Shown piece by piece: positions 48,998-56,445 of a stretch of 64,000 nt of DNA. This stretch comes from Flavobacteriales bacterium. Its GTDB lineage: Bacteria > Bacteroidota > Bacteroidia > Flavobacteriales_F > PHOS-HE28. Below the pieces are notes generated by a model. That model ran no database searches and was not told the origin of the DNA. It was given only the letters and a program-made list of their open reading frames with translations. The first letter of the stretch is position 1; the number at the start of each line of letters is the position of its first letter. The stretch is taken from positions 3,579,001 to 3,643,000 of the forward strand of contig JADJWA010000001.1 of assembly GCA_016716605.1 (NCBI GenBank), given 5' to 3'. The position numbers were made by a program, and so were the translations under genes.

Positions 48998-51463
48998 CTA
49001 CCGCCCCACCTTCACCGCGCGCTTCACCAGCGGCTCACCGTCGAGCAAGAGGGTGATGTAGTACACGCCGGGCGCGAGCCTCTCGGTGCTCCACTCGGTC
49101 TGGAACTCACCGGCCTCGCGCTGGCCCTCGCTCAGCACCATCAGGCTGCGGCCATCGGCGCTGTTGGCCATGAGATGCATGCGGCCCGCGCGCTCCAAGG
49201 TGCAGAACAATGTGGTGCGATCCGTGAAGGGGTTTGGCGCGATGCGGAGCACCGTGCCTTCGGCAGGCAGGGTGCGCTCTTGGGCGGGGGTGAGTTTCTC
49301 GTCATCCACAGCGGAGCCGGAGCGTTGGTCGCTATCGGTGGGTGAGGCGCAGCAAGCGGCGAGTTGCTCTTGTAAGTCGGCCAATTGCTGTTGAATGATT
49401 GTAATGATTGCTTGCTGCTCCTTGATCGCCCCGATGAGCACCGGGGTGATCTTGTTGTAATCGATGCCCTTCACCGGCAACTCAGCGCTGGTCTCGTTCC
49501 CTAGGCTATCAAACCTGGCTGGGACCACGGTGCTCAATACGGCCTCCGGTATAACCTCTTCAACCTCTTGAGCCAGAAGACCAATCTGAGGAGCCGTGCT
49601 CAGCTCCAACAACGCGAAATCGGCCGTATTGAACAGGTATGTTTTCGGTTGGAGTTGCGAAACCAATGACAACGCACCGCTGAGATCCTCAATATCAACC
49701 TTGAGGCCCTCGTCCGAGATCGTCGCCGTGCCATTGGAGAACCAACCAGTGTTCTGCACCCAGATATCGCCGACGAACCATCCCGCCCACGGATTCGCAC
49801 CATTCGCATCGGCCCATATGCCATAGTTCGCACTGGCACCGCCTTGTCCCGTTGTGGTTACCCCACGCGTTTCCTGGCCTCCAAGCGCCGAGAAATCACC
49901 AGCATGATTCAAATTGCTCGCATTAGACGCTACACCTTGGAATGCCTTTGCGGTGGCCCCACCCCATGCAGTGCCTTCAACAGCGGTTGGAGCTGCACTT
50001 GCATAGGCCTCGGCTCTTACGCCAACTGCTCCGCCACCGCCGTTGCGCGCAATGCCCCAAACGCCGTAGAGACGACTACTGTTCTCGGCGATGCCGCGCA
50101 AGCCTATATTGTTGATTCCACCATCGGCCATTCCCTCTCCTCCAACAGAAGTGAAGGCCCCGTTGGGGTTGTGGAAAAGTGCCGCGCGGTCGTTACCAGG
50201 GTCAATCACGAGCGCTTTCTTCACATGCAGCTTCGCTTCCGGTGAATCGATGCCAATTCCAACCAGGTCATCCTCCTCAGGGCAATTGCCATTGCTGCCG
50301 TCAGGCAGGTAAGCTGTTACCACATCGGAATTTGGTGTCACCTCCCAATCACAATCCGCAGCGCCACCACCGATGGATGCAGGAGGAACCCACTTCACCA
50401 CGCCGCGTTCCTGATTGCCCGGTGTAAGCGTGGTGCGGTCCACAACCATTACGTAGAACGAATCAACAGCAGCCGAATCGTCCGGTAGCTGCCGAATGCG
50501 TAACCGCCCATTGAGGATATCGACCCGTTCCGTTGGATCCGTTACCACCGCCGGTGTCAACTGGTTGCCTGCGAAGAAATCACCGATGCCAACGTTGACA
50601 TCGAAATTGGTCCGTGGCCATAACCGGATGGCTTCAAGGCCATTGACCGATTGCGCGCCACGCGCTTGACCGGCATTGTATTCCGTTGTGAAGACGAACT
50701 TCATTCGGTCCGTGCCCCATGGACTGCCGTTCGGATTGTCGCTCCACTGGATCACGAAATCCGTGTTATCGTTGGCATCGTACTTATGGCCGATGTAGCT
50801 CTGGTCGCTGTTGCCCGTGAAGGTGATGCCATTGCGCTGCCAGGGGCGGAAGCCGTGCTGTTGCGCGTACACCACCGGGTCGTTGGGGTTCACGGCATTG
50901 TCCAACAAGTGCAGCCGTGTGAATGGCGCCTGGCTCCCGATATTGGTGAAGGCATCGGCTGTGCCGCTCAGCGCGAAGAAGCCATCGCGGTTCACATTGG
51001 TGAAGGGCGGTGCGGTGGGCGGGCCCATATTGCTGGTCACGTTGCCGTTCAACCGTGCGCGCTGAACGGTTTCCGTATGCAGCTGGAAGTGCCCATTGGG
51101 CGAATTGATGTTGAAGTGCCCTAGTGTGGGCACCGCGAACAACTGCCCGCGCTCGTCGGCTGGCGTGCTACCACCATGAAACATGCGCCAGTAAGTGGGG
51201 TTCGCCACGCCAAGTATGGTTTGGGAAGCGTTGGTGCGGAATACCTCGCCCGTTAGTGTGGCTGTCAGATCCCCATGAATCTGAAACGCTGCCGGGAAAG
51301 GCGTTGTTGTCAGGTTCCCTATGGCAAAGCCCCTTCCCTGGTTCGGTCCGATCGGATTGGTTCGCCACCAACCTGCACCAGCATTGGTGAATTGCGCGTT
51401 TGCGCACGTTGTCATTGCGAAGAGGCCTATTGACAGGCTCATCGCTCGATCGATCTGTCTCAT
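48998..51463 (-). CDS. Tail-fibre-like surface protein: S74 intramolecular chaperone plus T9SS sorting domain
   Basis: An 821-residue secreted protein. After a signal peptide (ending CANAQ), ~500 residues of Gly/Asn-rich beta-helix-like sequence carry per-turn phrases such as GVRAEAY, AVEGTAWGGA and FQGVASN. Around residues 590-690 lies a phage tailspike/endosialidase S74 chaperone domain: ISDEGLKVDIEDLSGALSL, QPKTYLFN, IGLLAQEVEEVIPEAV, and GIDYNKITPVLIGAIKEQQ with a following coiled coil. Residues ~740-821 (LRIAPNPFTDRTTLFCTLER to LVKRAVKVGR) are a T9SS type A sorting domain. Trimerisation and surface display are likely; in phages S74 self-cleaves at its conserved Ser, which would free the sorting tail. 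Confidence 0.87.
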   Translation of the reverse strand: MRQIDRAMSLSIGLFAMTTCANAQFTNAGAGWWRTNPIGPNQGRGFAIGNLTTTPFPAAFQIHGDLTATLTGEVFRTNASQTILGVANPTYWRMFHGGSTPADERGQLFAVPTLGHFNINSPNGHFQLHTETVQRARLNGNVTSNMGPPTAPPFTNVNRDGFFALSGTADAFTNIGSQAPFTRLHLLDNAVNPNDPVVYAQQHGFRPWQRNGITFTGNSDQSYIGHKYDANDNTDFVIQWSDNPNGSPWGTDRMKFVFTTEYNAGQARGAQSVNGLEAIRLWPRTNFDVNVGIGDFFAGNQLTPAVVTDPTERVDILNGRLRIRQLPDDSAAVDSFYVMVVDRTTLTPGNQERGVVKWVPPASIGGGAADCDWEVTPNSDVVTAYLPDGSNGNCPEEDDLVGIGIDSPEAKLHVKKALVIDPGNDRAALFHNPNGAFTSVGGEGMADGGINNIGLRGIAENSSRLYGVWGIARNGGGGAVGVRAEAYASAAPTAVEGTAWGGATAKAFQGVASNASNLNHAGDFSALGGQETRGVTTTGQGGASANYGIWADANGANPWAGWFVGDIWVQNTGWFSNGTATISDEGLKVDIEDLSGALSLVSQLQPKTYLFNTADFALLELSTAPQIGLLAQEVEEVIPEAVLSTVVPARFDSLGNETSAELPVKGIDYNKITPVLIGAIKEQQAIITIIQQQLADLQEQLAACCASPTDSDQRSGSAVDDEKLTPAQERTLPAEGTVLRIAPNPFTDRTTLFCTLERAGRMHLMANSADGRSLMVLSEGQREAGEFQTEWSTERLAPGVYYITLLLDGEPLVKRAVKVGR

Positions 51464-51473
51464 TGTTCTCGGT

Positions 51474-52475
51474 TCAACAACCGAGGAACACGCGCTCAGC
51501 TATTCGGCTGCCATCATCCAGTTCGGCTACCACGATGTACGCGCCACTCGCCCATGTGCCGACGGAAACGCTCCAATTGTCGGAGCCCGTTAGCGCCAGC
51601 GGCGTTGCGACTTCCCGGCCTAGTGTATCCACAACCGAAATGTGCCGGACACCGAGTCCCAGAAGTCCTGCTGCATGCAAGTAGCCGCTCGAAGGATCAG
51701 TCCAAACCCTGAACCCTTGCCGCGGCCTGATTGCCAAGCCAGACGCAATGGCGCAATACAGCGGATCCGGAGAAACGCACACGTCGTCGATGTAGGAATA
51801 GGTCAGGTTATTGGTGCCATTGGGGTCCATCAGCGTCCAGTTGGTCTCCTCGTCGCTGAAGAAGTTGCCCACTACCACGTACTGGTATGCACTATCGGCG
51901 ACGAAACTGCCGCTGATCACCGTCCAGCCAACCGTGTCTTCGACCACTTCAGTGCCGAACACGTGGGCATAACCAGGAACAGGATCAAAGTCGTCCTGAA
52001 GCCATTGGCTCATGGTGAAAAGCAAACCGTGGTGATCGCTGGCGAAGAGGACTCTATCGAGCGCCGGAAATCCAGTGCCCCAACCTAGCGTGAGGTTGAC
52101 CTTGAGCGAAGCGTAGTACGTGGTCCCTACCTCTAATGGGGTAGTTAACTGCGCACCTATCCACTCCCTCAAATACCAAGGCCAGCCGTCATCTTCACTG
52201 AAAGTGATGATGCCGGCATAGGCTTGGCCATACGAGGGTAGTTGTTCCCCGGTCATGTTCAGCGGCACTCCGCACGAATCCGGATGGCCGCACACATGGT
52301 ACAGGTCGCAGGAATAATCGCCTCTGAAGGTGCGCCAACCGATGGCCTTCTCGATTTCGCCTAGATTTTGCGGGCAGCTGCTGATCTCCTCGAAGCTCCA
52401 GTTGGGCACGAGGTTCTGGGCCCACAGGCGTGGCACTAGCAGCAGCAAGCAAGAAAGCAGCAGTGCCAAGCGCAT
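51474..52475 (-). CDS. Secreted protein with T9SS-type C-terminus, gliding/OmpA-associated type
   Basis: A 333-residue protein with a signal peptide (MRLALLLSCLLLLVPRLWA). The mature start QNLVPNWSFEEISSCPQN is a well-known Bacteroidota opening ('NLVPNPSFEE') of jelly-roll-like modules that precede OmpA or sorting domains. YSYIDDVCVSPDPL closes the module (calcium-type acidic turn). The last ~75 residues (RPRQGFRVWTDPSSGYLHAA to AERVFLGC) resemble a T9SS tail but lack the usual Lys/Arg end, finishing with Cys. ATG 52475 begins the signal peptide. It lies directly upstream of the S74 gene, 10 nt away, suggesting an operon. Confidence 0.82.
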   Translation of the reverse strand: MRLALLLSCLLLLVPRLWAQNLVPNWSFEEISSCPQNLGEIEKAIGWRTFRGDYSCDLYHVCGHPDSCGVPLNMTGEQLPSYGQAYAGIITFSEDDGWPWYLREWIGAQLTTPLEVGTTYYASLKVNLTLGWGTGFPALDRVLFASDHHGLLFTMSQWLQDDFDPVPGYAHVFGTEVVEDTVGWTVISGSFVADSAYQYVVVGNFFSDEETNWTLMDPNGTNNLTYSYIDDVCVSPDPLYCAIASGLAIRPRQGFRVWTDPSSGYLHAAGLLGLGVRHISVVDTLGREVATPLALTGSDNWSVSVGTWASGAYIVVAELDDGSRIAERVFLGC

Positions 52476-52600
52476 TGTTCCTCGATCTTGTTCAAGTAAA
52501 CGTACGAATGCAGGGCGTAGGAATCGCGCATGCATGCCTTCCCTTACGGCGGCCGGGAGCGGCCAAGCGCCCGCAGGCGCATGCAATCAGCTGACCGCGC

Positions 52601-53236
52601 CTACTTATGGAATGGTGGTGCTTGCTCCATGGGGTAGCGTTTTGTTGTTGAAGGAATGGTATCGCGCGCTGCGCTGTCCACAGGCGCGGCATCGAATATC
52701 CCATGCGGATCGAAGTTGCGCTGCACCCATCGCTCCCAATCGAACGCCGGCACAGTGGAAGGACTCAGGTAGAGGCTATGGCGCAGTGCTGCGGCGCTGT
52801 CAAGGGGAGCTTCGCCTGCTGGGGCGGTGCTGTCCGTGCGGATGGAATCCTCCTGTTGAAACGTTGGCCAGATGATCCTATCACTCCCGTGCATCCACGG
52901 CCGGTAGCCATCTGTGGAACCATCCAAGAACGCTTCCGGTATGCGCAACCGTGCGAATGGCGACTCCCCGATGCTGGCGAAGAGAACCAGGTCCTGCGGC
53001 TGCATGGGCAAAGTGTCCATGTGAACGCAACGATGGCGGTCGGCAATTTCGCACCACTCGGCCAGCGGGTTCCGCAAGAGCCTGAGGGCGTGGCGGCGTT
53101 CATCCGCACAGGTGTTGGACGGCGGCGCTTCGCGCACGGCTGCGATCCCGTGCTTATTGCGCTCTTCCGGTTCCGATGGGAACAAGGCCATGGCCAGCGC
53201 GACCAGGCCAGCCATGGTGGCGAGCAGGGCTTTCAT
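52601..53236 (-). CDS. Hypothetical secreted protein
   Basis: A 211-residue protein of no recognised family. The N-terminus MKALLATMAGLVALAMALFP is a signal peptide or anchor. Two Cys (NTCADERR and WCEIADRHRCVH) and a proline-rich, aromatic C-terminal half (FDWERWVQRNFDPHG) are the visible features. There is no T9SS tail. Its independent position in the surface-protein region suggests an envelope function. Codon use looks normal, but the gene call rests on frame length and the signal peptide. Confidence 0.6.
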   Translation of the reverse strand: MKALLATMAGLVALAMALFPSEPEERNKHGIAAVREAPPSNTCADERRHALRLLRNPLAEWCEIADRHRCVHMDTLPMQPQDLVLFASIGESPFARLRIPEAFLDGSTDGYRPWMHGSDRIIWPTFQQEDSIRTDSTAPAGEAPLDSAAALRHSLYLSPSTVPAFDWERWVQRNFDPHGIFDAAPVDSAARDTIPSTTKRYPMEQAPPFHK

Positions 53237-53340
53237 GCGCGAAGGGTGTTGCGGCGCACGGCAATAGCCGCACGCGGTTGTTGACGGAATGCGGAATGGA
53301 TGCGACCGCGAAGCCGATGCGGGTCAGAACTTCGAGTCCA

Positions 53341-53388
53341 GCGGCCCAGCGGCCCAGCGGCCCAGCGGCCCAGCGGCCCAGCGGTCCG
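53341..53388. repeat. Octanucleotide microsatellite, (GCGGCCCA)5 plus a degenerate copy
   Basis: Five perfect contiguous 8-nt units followed by GCGGTCCG. Slippage by 8 nt would alter spacing or frame, the hallmark of a contingency locus. It lies ~290 nt before the secreted repeat-protein start. Confidence 0.9.
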
Positions 53389-53643
53389 AGCAGTGCACTG
53401 TTGACCAGCGCAGCAATGTTAGCCTAGGAATGTTGCGAAGTACGCTGCGGCTCATGGTTCGGCTTGGAGTTCACAAGCTATGCTTCAAGATCCCGGAAAC
53501 CGAACTGCGAGTTTTGCACCAATCACGAACCGGATATGAACCGGGCCTTGCATCTGCTCCGGGCTTGGCGCTGGAAAGACACCCTGACCTTCCACCGTTC
53601 ATGAACACGAAACCCGGCTGCTTGCCAGACCACCCATCCCCCC

Positions 53644-53652
53644 TACCTTTCG
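53644..53652 (+). promoter_or_regulatory. -7-like box (TACCTTTC) for the 634-aa secreted protein
   Basis: TACCTTTCG, about 24 nt before the ATG at 53676. It resembles TAnnTTTG with the final G shifted by one base. Confidence 0.35.
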
Positions 53653-53675
53653 TCTGCCCATCAACCCCCGCCGTC

Positions 53676-55580
53676 ATGAAGCAGACCATTGCCCTAGCCC
53701 TTTTCGGCCTGTTCGCTTTCAGCGCTGCCGCGCAGAACGTGGCCATCAACGCCGATGGCGCCGCGCCCAATGCGAGCGCGATGCTCGATGTGGATGTGAC
53801 CGCGCTGCCCGCCAACAACAAGCGCGGGTTGCTGGTGCCTCGCGTGGCGCTCACGGCAACGAACGTGGCAGCGCCCGTGGTGGGTCCTGCCGCCTCGCTG
53901 CTGGTGTACAATACGGCCACGGCCGGCGCGGCGCCGAACAACGTGGTGCCCGGCTACTACTACTGGAACGGCGTGGCGTGGGTGCGCTTCGCTGCCACCG
54001 GCGATGGCTGGCTCACCACGGGCAACTACGGCACCGTGGCGGGCACGAATTGGATTGGCACGAATGACGCAGCCGACTGGGTGATCAAGACCGGAGGCAT
54101 CGCAGCGGCGAATGAGCGGGCGCGCGTGCTCAGCGGCGGCAAGGTGGTGGTGAACAACGTGGGCGTGGGCGGATTCGCCAACGATGTGTTCAGCGTGTAT
54201 GCTACCGGCACCACCAATGGCACCACCACGAACACCTCTGCGCTGGGCACTCGGGCGATCAATGGGTACACGAGCACGGGCTTCGGCGTGGCGGGCTTCA
54301 CCTCGGGAACCGTGGGCACCACCTTTGGCGTGTATGGCAGCTCGAACGCGGTATCCGGTACTGCCAACGGCATCCGCGGCGAGGCCACCTTCCATCAGGC
54401 CATCCCCATTGCCGCCATCGGGAACGTAGGCGCCACCGCGGTCACCACGGGAACCACGAGCCGCGCCATCTTCGGGCAACTCAATGGCACCTTGGCGGGC
54501 ACGGCCGTCGGCATAGGCGTTCAGGCCGTGATCAATGCAACCATGGCCACCGGTGATGCCCGTGGCGTGAACGGCGCATCGCCGGCGAATGATGGCATCG
54601 GCGTGGCGGGCTTCTCCACCATCGCGGCCGCAGCGCTGAACCCGGTGGGGGTCTATGGCCAAGCGGCGATCAACACCGGCTTCGGCATGCAGGCGTGGAA
54701 TACGAATGCAGGCGGAACAGGTGCGATCTTCACCGGGAACAACGCCGCCACCACCTTCCTTGTAGCCGGCACAGGCACGGCGGCCAACGGCACCATCGTC
54801 GGGCACTTCGGCTATGGGCGCAATGCGGTCAATGGCATCGGTGTGGTCGGCGTGGGCAACAACGGTGGAGCCATCTTCACGCCTGCCCGAGGCGCTGGAG
54901 TGGTGGGCACTGGCAACCAGTACGGCGTGGTGGGCTTCGCCACGACCACGGTGAGCACCACTGCGAACAACAACAGCGCCTTCAATGGCGCCAACGCGTC
55001 CTCGGGCGGCTATTTCGAGGTGCAGACCGCTGGAACGGCCCAGACCTGGAGCTATGTGGCGGTGCGCGACAACCTGGGGATCCTGCGCAAGATCATCGGG
55101 CCGGGCACGGTGAACACGATCGTGAAGGACCTCGACGGCAATCAGGTGGCCCTCTCCTGCCCCGAAGCGCCCGAGAACCTGTTCCAGGATTACGGGACCG
55201 GGCAGCTCGTGAATGGCCGTGCGCGCATCACGCTCGACCCCATCCTCTCGAAGAACATCGTCGTGGATGCGGCGCATCCGTTGCGCGTATTCGTGCAGCT
55301 TGAAGGCGACTGCAACGGAGTCTTCGTGACCAACAAGAGCGGCGCTGGCTTCGACGTGGTGGAACTGATGAACGGCACGAGCAATACGCCCTTCACGTGG
55401 ACGGTAGCCGCCAATCGGGCGGACGAAGTACTGCCCGACGGAACGGTTTCGCGGTACTCTGCAGAGCGCTTCGCGCGAGCGCCCGGCCCAGCCGAGAAGA
55501 CGAAGCAGGCCACGAGCGACGCGAGAGGCTCCCGCAGCCCGGGCGATGCGCCCGTGCTTGATTCCAGCGCGCGTCCATGA
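53676..55580 (+). CDS. Large secreted Gly/Ala/Thr-rich repeat protein (beta-helix-like)
   Basis: A 634-residue exported protein. The signal peptide MKQTIALALFGLFAFSAAAQ is followed by NVAINADGAAPNASAMLDVD, the common opening of Bacteroidota tail-fibre-like surface proteins. The body contains irregular repeats of the form (G)VYG(Q/S)..., GVVGVGNNGGAIF and GVNGASPANDGIGVAGFST, as in trimeric beta-helix stalks. Residues ~490-600 form a compact domain (VKDLDGNQVALSCPEAPENL to FDVVELMNGTSNTPFTWTV). There is no S74 or recognisable T9SS tail; the charged end (APGPAEKTKQATSDARGSRS) is low-complexity. It may be an adhesin. It starts downstream of an octamer microsatellite. Confidence 0.82.
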   Translation: MKQTIALALFGLFAFSAAAQNVAINADGAAPNASAMLDVDVTALPANNKRGLLVPRVALTATNVAAPVVGPAASLLVYNTATAGAAPNNVVPGYYYWNGVAWVRFAATGDGWLTTGNYGTVAGTNWIGTNDAADWVIKTGGIAAANERARVLSGGKVVVNNVGVGGFANDVFSVYATGTTNGTTTNTSALGTRAINGYTSTGFGVAGFTSGTVGTTFGVYGSSNAVSGTANGIRGEATFHQAIPIAAIGNVGATAVTTGTTSRAIFGQLNGTLAGTAVGIGVQAVINATMATGDARGVNGASPANDGIGVAGFSTIAAAALNPVGVYGQAAINTGFGMQAWNTNAGGTGAIFTGNNAATTFLVAGTGTAANGTIVGHFGYGRNAVNGIGVVGVGNNGGAIFTPARGAGVVGTGNQYGVVGFATTTVSTTANNNSAFNGANASSGGYFEVQTAGTAQTWSYVAVRDNLGILRKIIGPGTVNTIVKDLDGNQVALSCPEAPENLFQDYGTGQLVNGRARITLDPILSKNIVVDAAHPLRVFVQLEGDCNGVFVTNKSGAGFDVVELMNGTSNTPFTWTVAANRADEVLPDGTVSRYSAERFARAPGPAEKTKQATSDARGSRSPGDAPVLDSSARP

Positions 55581-55626
55581 TTCGTCATGCGGGATTCCTT
55601 GGCGTTCCTGAACCAGGCAGTGAGGC

Positions 55627-56445
55627 ATGGAGCGGTTGAAGCAGCAATTGCGCATCATCATCTTCGGATCGGACACGCGGGCCGGCATAGCCTTCGACCT
55701 TGTCCTCATCGCCTTCATCCTCCTCAGCGTCGCGCTGGTCTTCCTGGAGAGCGTCTCGGAGATCAGGGAACAGCACGGCGCTGCGCTCAAAGCCGCGGAG
55801 TGGGCGGTCACGATCCTGTTCACCATCGAGTACCTCATCCGGCTCTGGATCAGTGAGCCGCCGCGCCGGTACGCGCTCAGTTTCTTCGGCGCAGTGGACC
55901 TGCTGGCCATCCTGCCCTCGTACCTGAGCGTGCTCATTCCCGGCGCGCAGGCGCTGGGCGTGGTGCGGGCCATGCGGCTCATGCGCGTATTCCGCATCCT
56001 CAACCTGTTCATCTATGTGCGCGAGGCGCGGCTGCTGCTGCTCGCGCTGCTCGCCAGTCGCCACCGCATCATCGTCTTCATGCTGGCGGTCCTTGCGCTG
56101 GTCACGCTCTTCGGCGCGATCATGTACGTGGTGGAATCGCCGGAGGCCGGCTTCACCAGCGTGCCGCGGAGCATCTACTGGGCCATCGTCACCCTCACCA
56201 CGGTCGGATACGGCGACATCGCGCCGATCACTCCGCTCGGACAGGCCATCGCGTCGGTGATCATGATCCTGGGCTATGCCATCATCGCCATCCCCACGGG
56301 CATCGTCAGCGTGGAGCTCTCGAGGCAGGGGACGCGTTCCTCGCAACGGGCCTGCACCGCATGCGGGAAGCTCTTCGAACTGGCCGATGCGCGCTTTTGC
56401 CCGCACTGCGGGAAGCCCTTGGGACCCGTCAGCGCAGCAGGGTGA
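55627..56445 (+). CDS. Voltage-gated potassium channel (Kv-type) with C-terminal zinc ribbon
   Basis: A 272-residue channel of the 6-TM type. S1 is LVLIAFILLSVALVFLE. S4 carries regularly spaced arginines (VVRAMRLMRVFRIL). The selectivity filter is TLTTVGYGDI, identical to the K+ consensus TVGYGD. S6 is IMILGYAIIAIPTGIV. The soluble tail ends with a zinc ribbon: CTACGKLFELADARFCPHCG (two C-x2-C pairs). It likely sets membrane potential or K+ flux; the ribbon could make it metal- or redox-responsive, or tether it. It converges with the PKD gene, overlapping by 17 nt. Confidence 0.9.
   Translation: MERLKQQLRIIIFGSDTRAGIAFDLVLIAFILLSVALVFLESVSEIREQHGAALKAAEWAVTILFTIEYLIRLWISEPPRRYALSFFGAVDLLAILPSYLSVLIPGAQALGVVRAMRLMRVFRILNLFIYVREARLLLLALLASRHRIIVFMLAVLALVTLFGAIMYVVESPEAGFTSVPRSIYWAIVTLTTVGYGDIAPITPLGQAIASVIMILGYAIIAIPTGIVSVELSRQGTRSSQRACTACGKLFELADARFCPHCGKPLGPVSAAG

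Larger units (their letters stand above)
53237..53675. other. Intergenic region with an octamer microsatellite
   Basis: A divergent ~440-nt spacer. It has a (GCGGCCCA) tandem tract at 53341-53388 and a TACCTTTC box near 53644. An open frame runs in phase into the 53676 gene, but the signal peptide at 53676 shows that gene starts later. No other gene is supported. Confidence 0.5.

Noticed and set aside
48998..51463. Prophage because of the S74 tail-fibre domain
   Set aside because: No other phage gene nearby and the protein carries a Bacteroidota signal peptide and T9SS tail.
53341..53388. Microsatellite as a CRISPR or origin iteron
   Set aside because: Eight-nt contiguous units without spacers; no dnaA boxes or replication genes nearby.
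53289..53675. Upstream extension of the 634-aa secreted protein
   Set aside because: The frame is open, but the true signal peptide starts at 53676 and the upstream residues include the microsatellite translation.
53694..56012. 772-codon minus-strand frame
   Set aside because: Lies opposite the stalk protein and K+ channel; Arg/His/Gly-rich with no domain.
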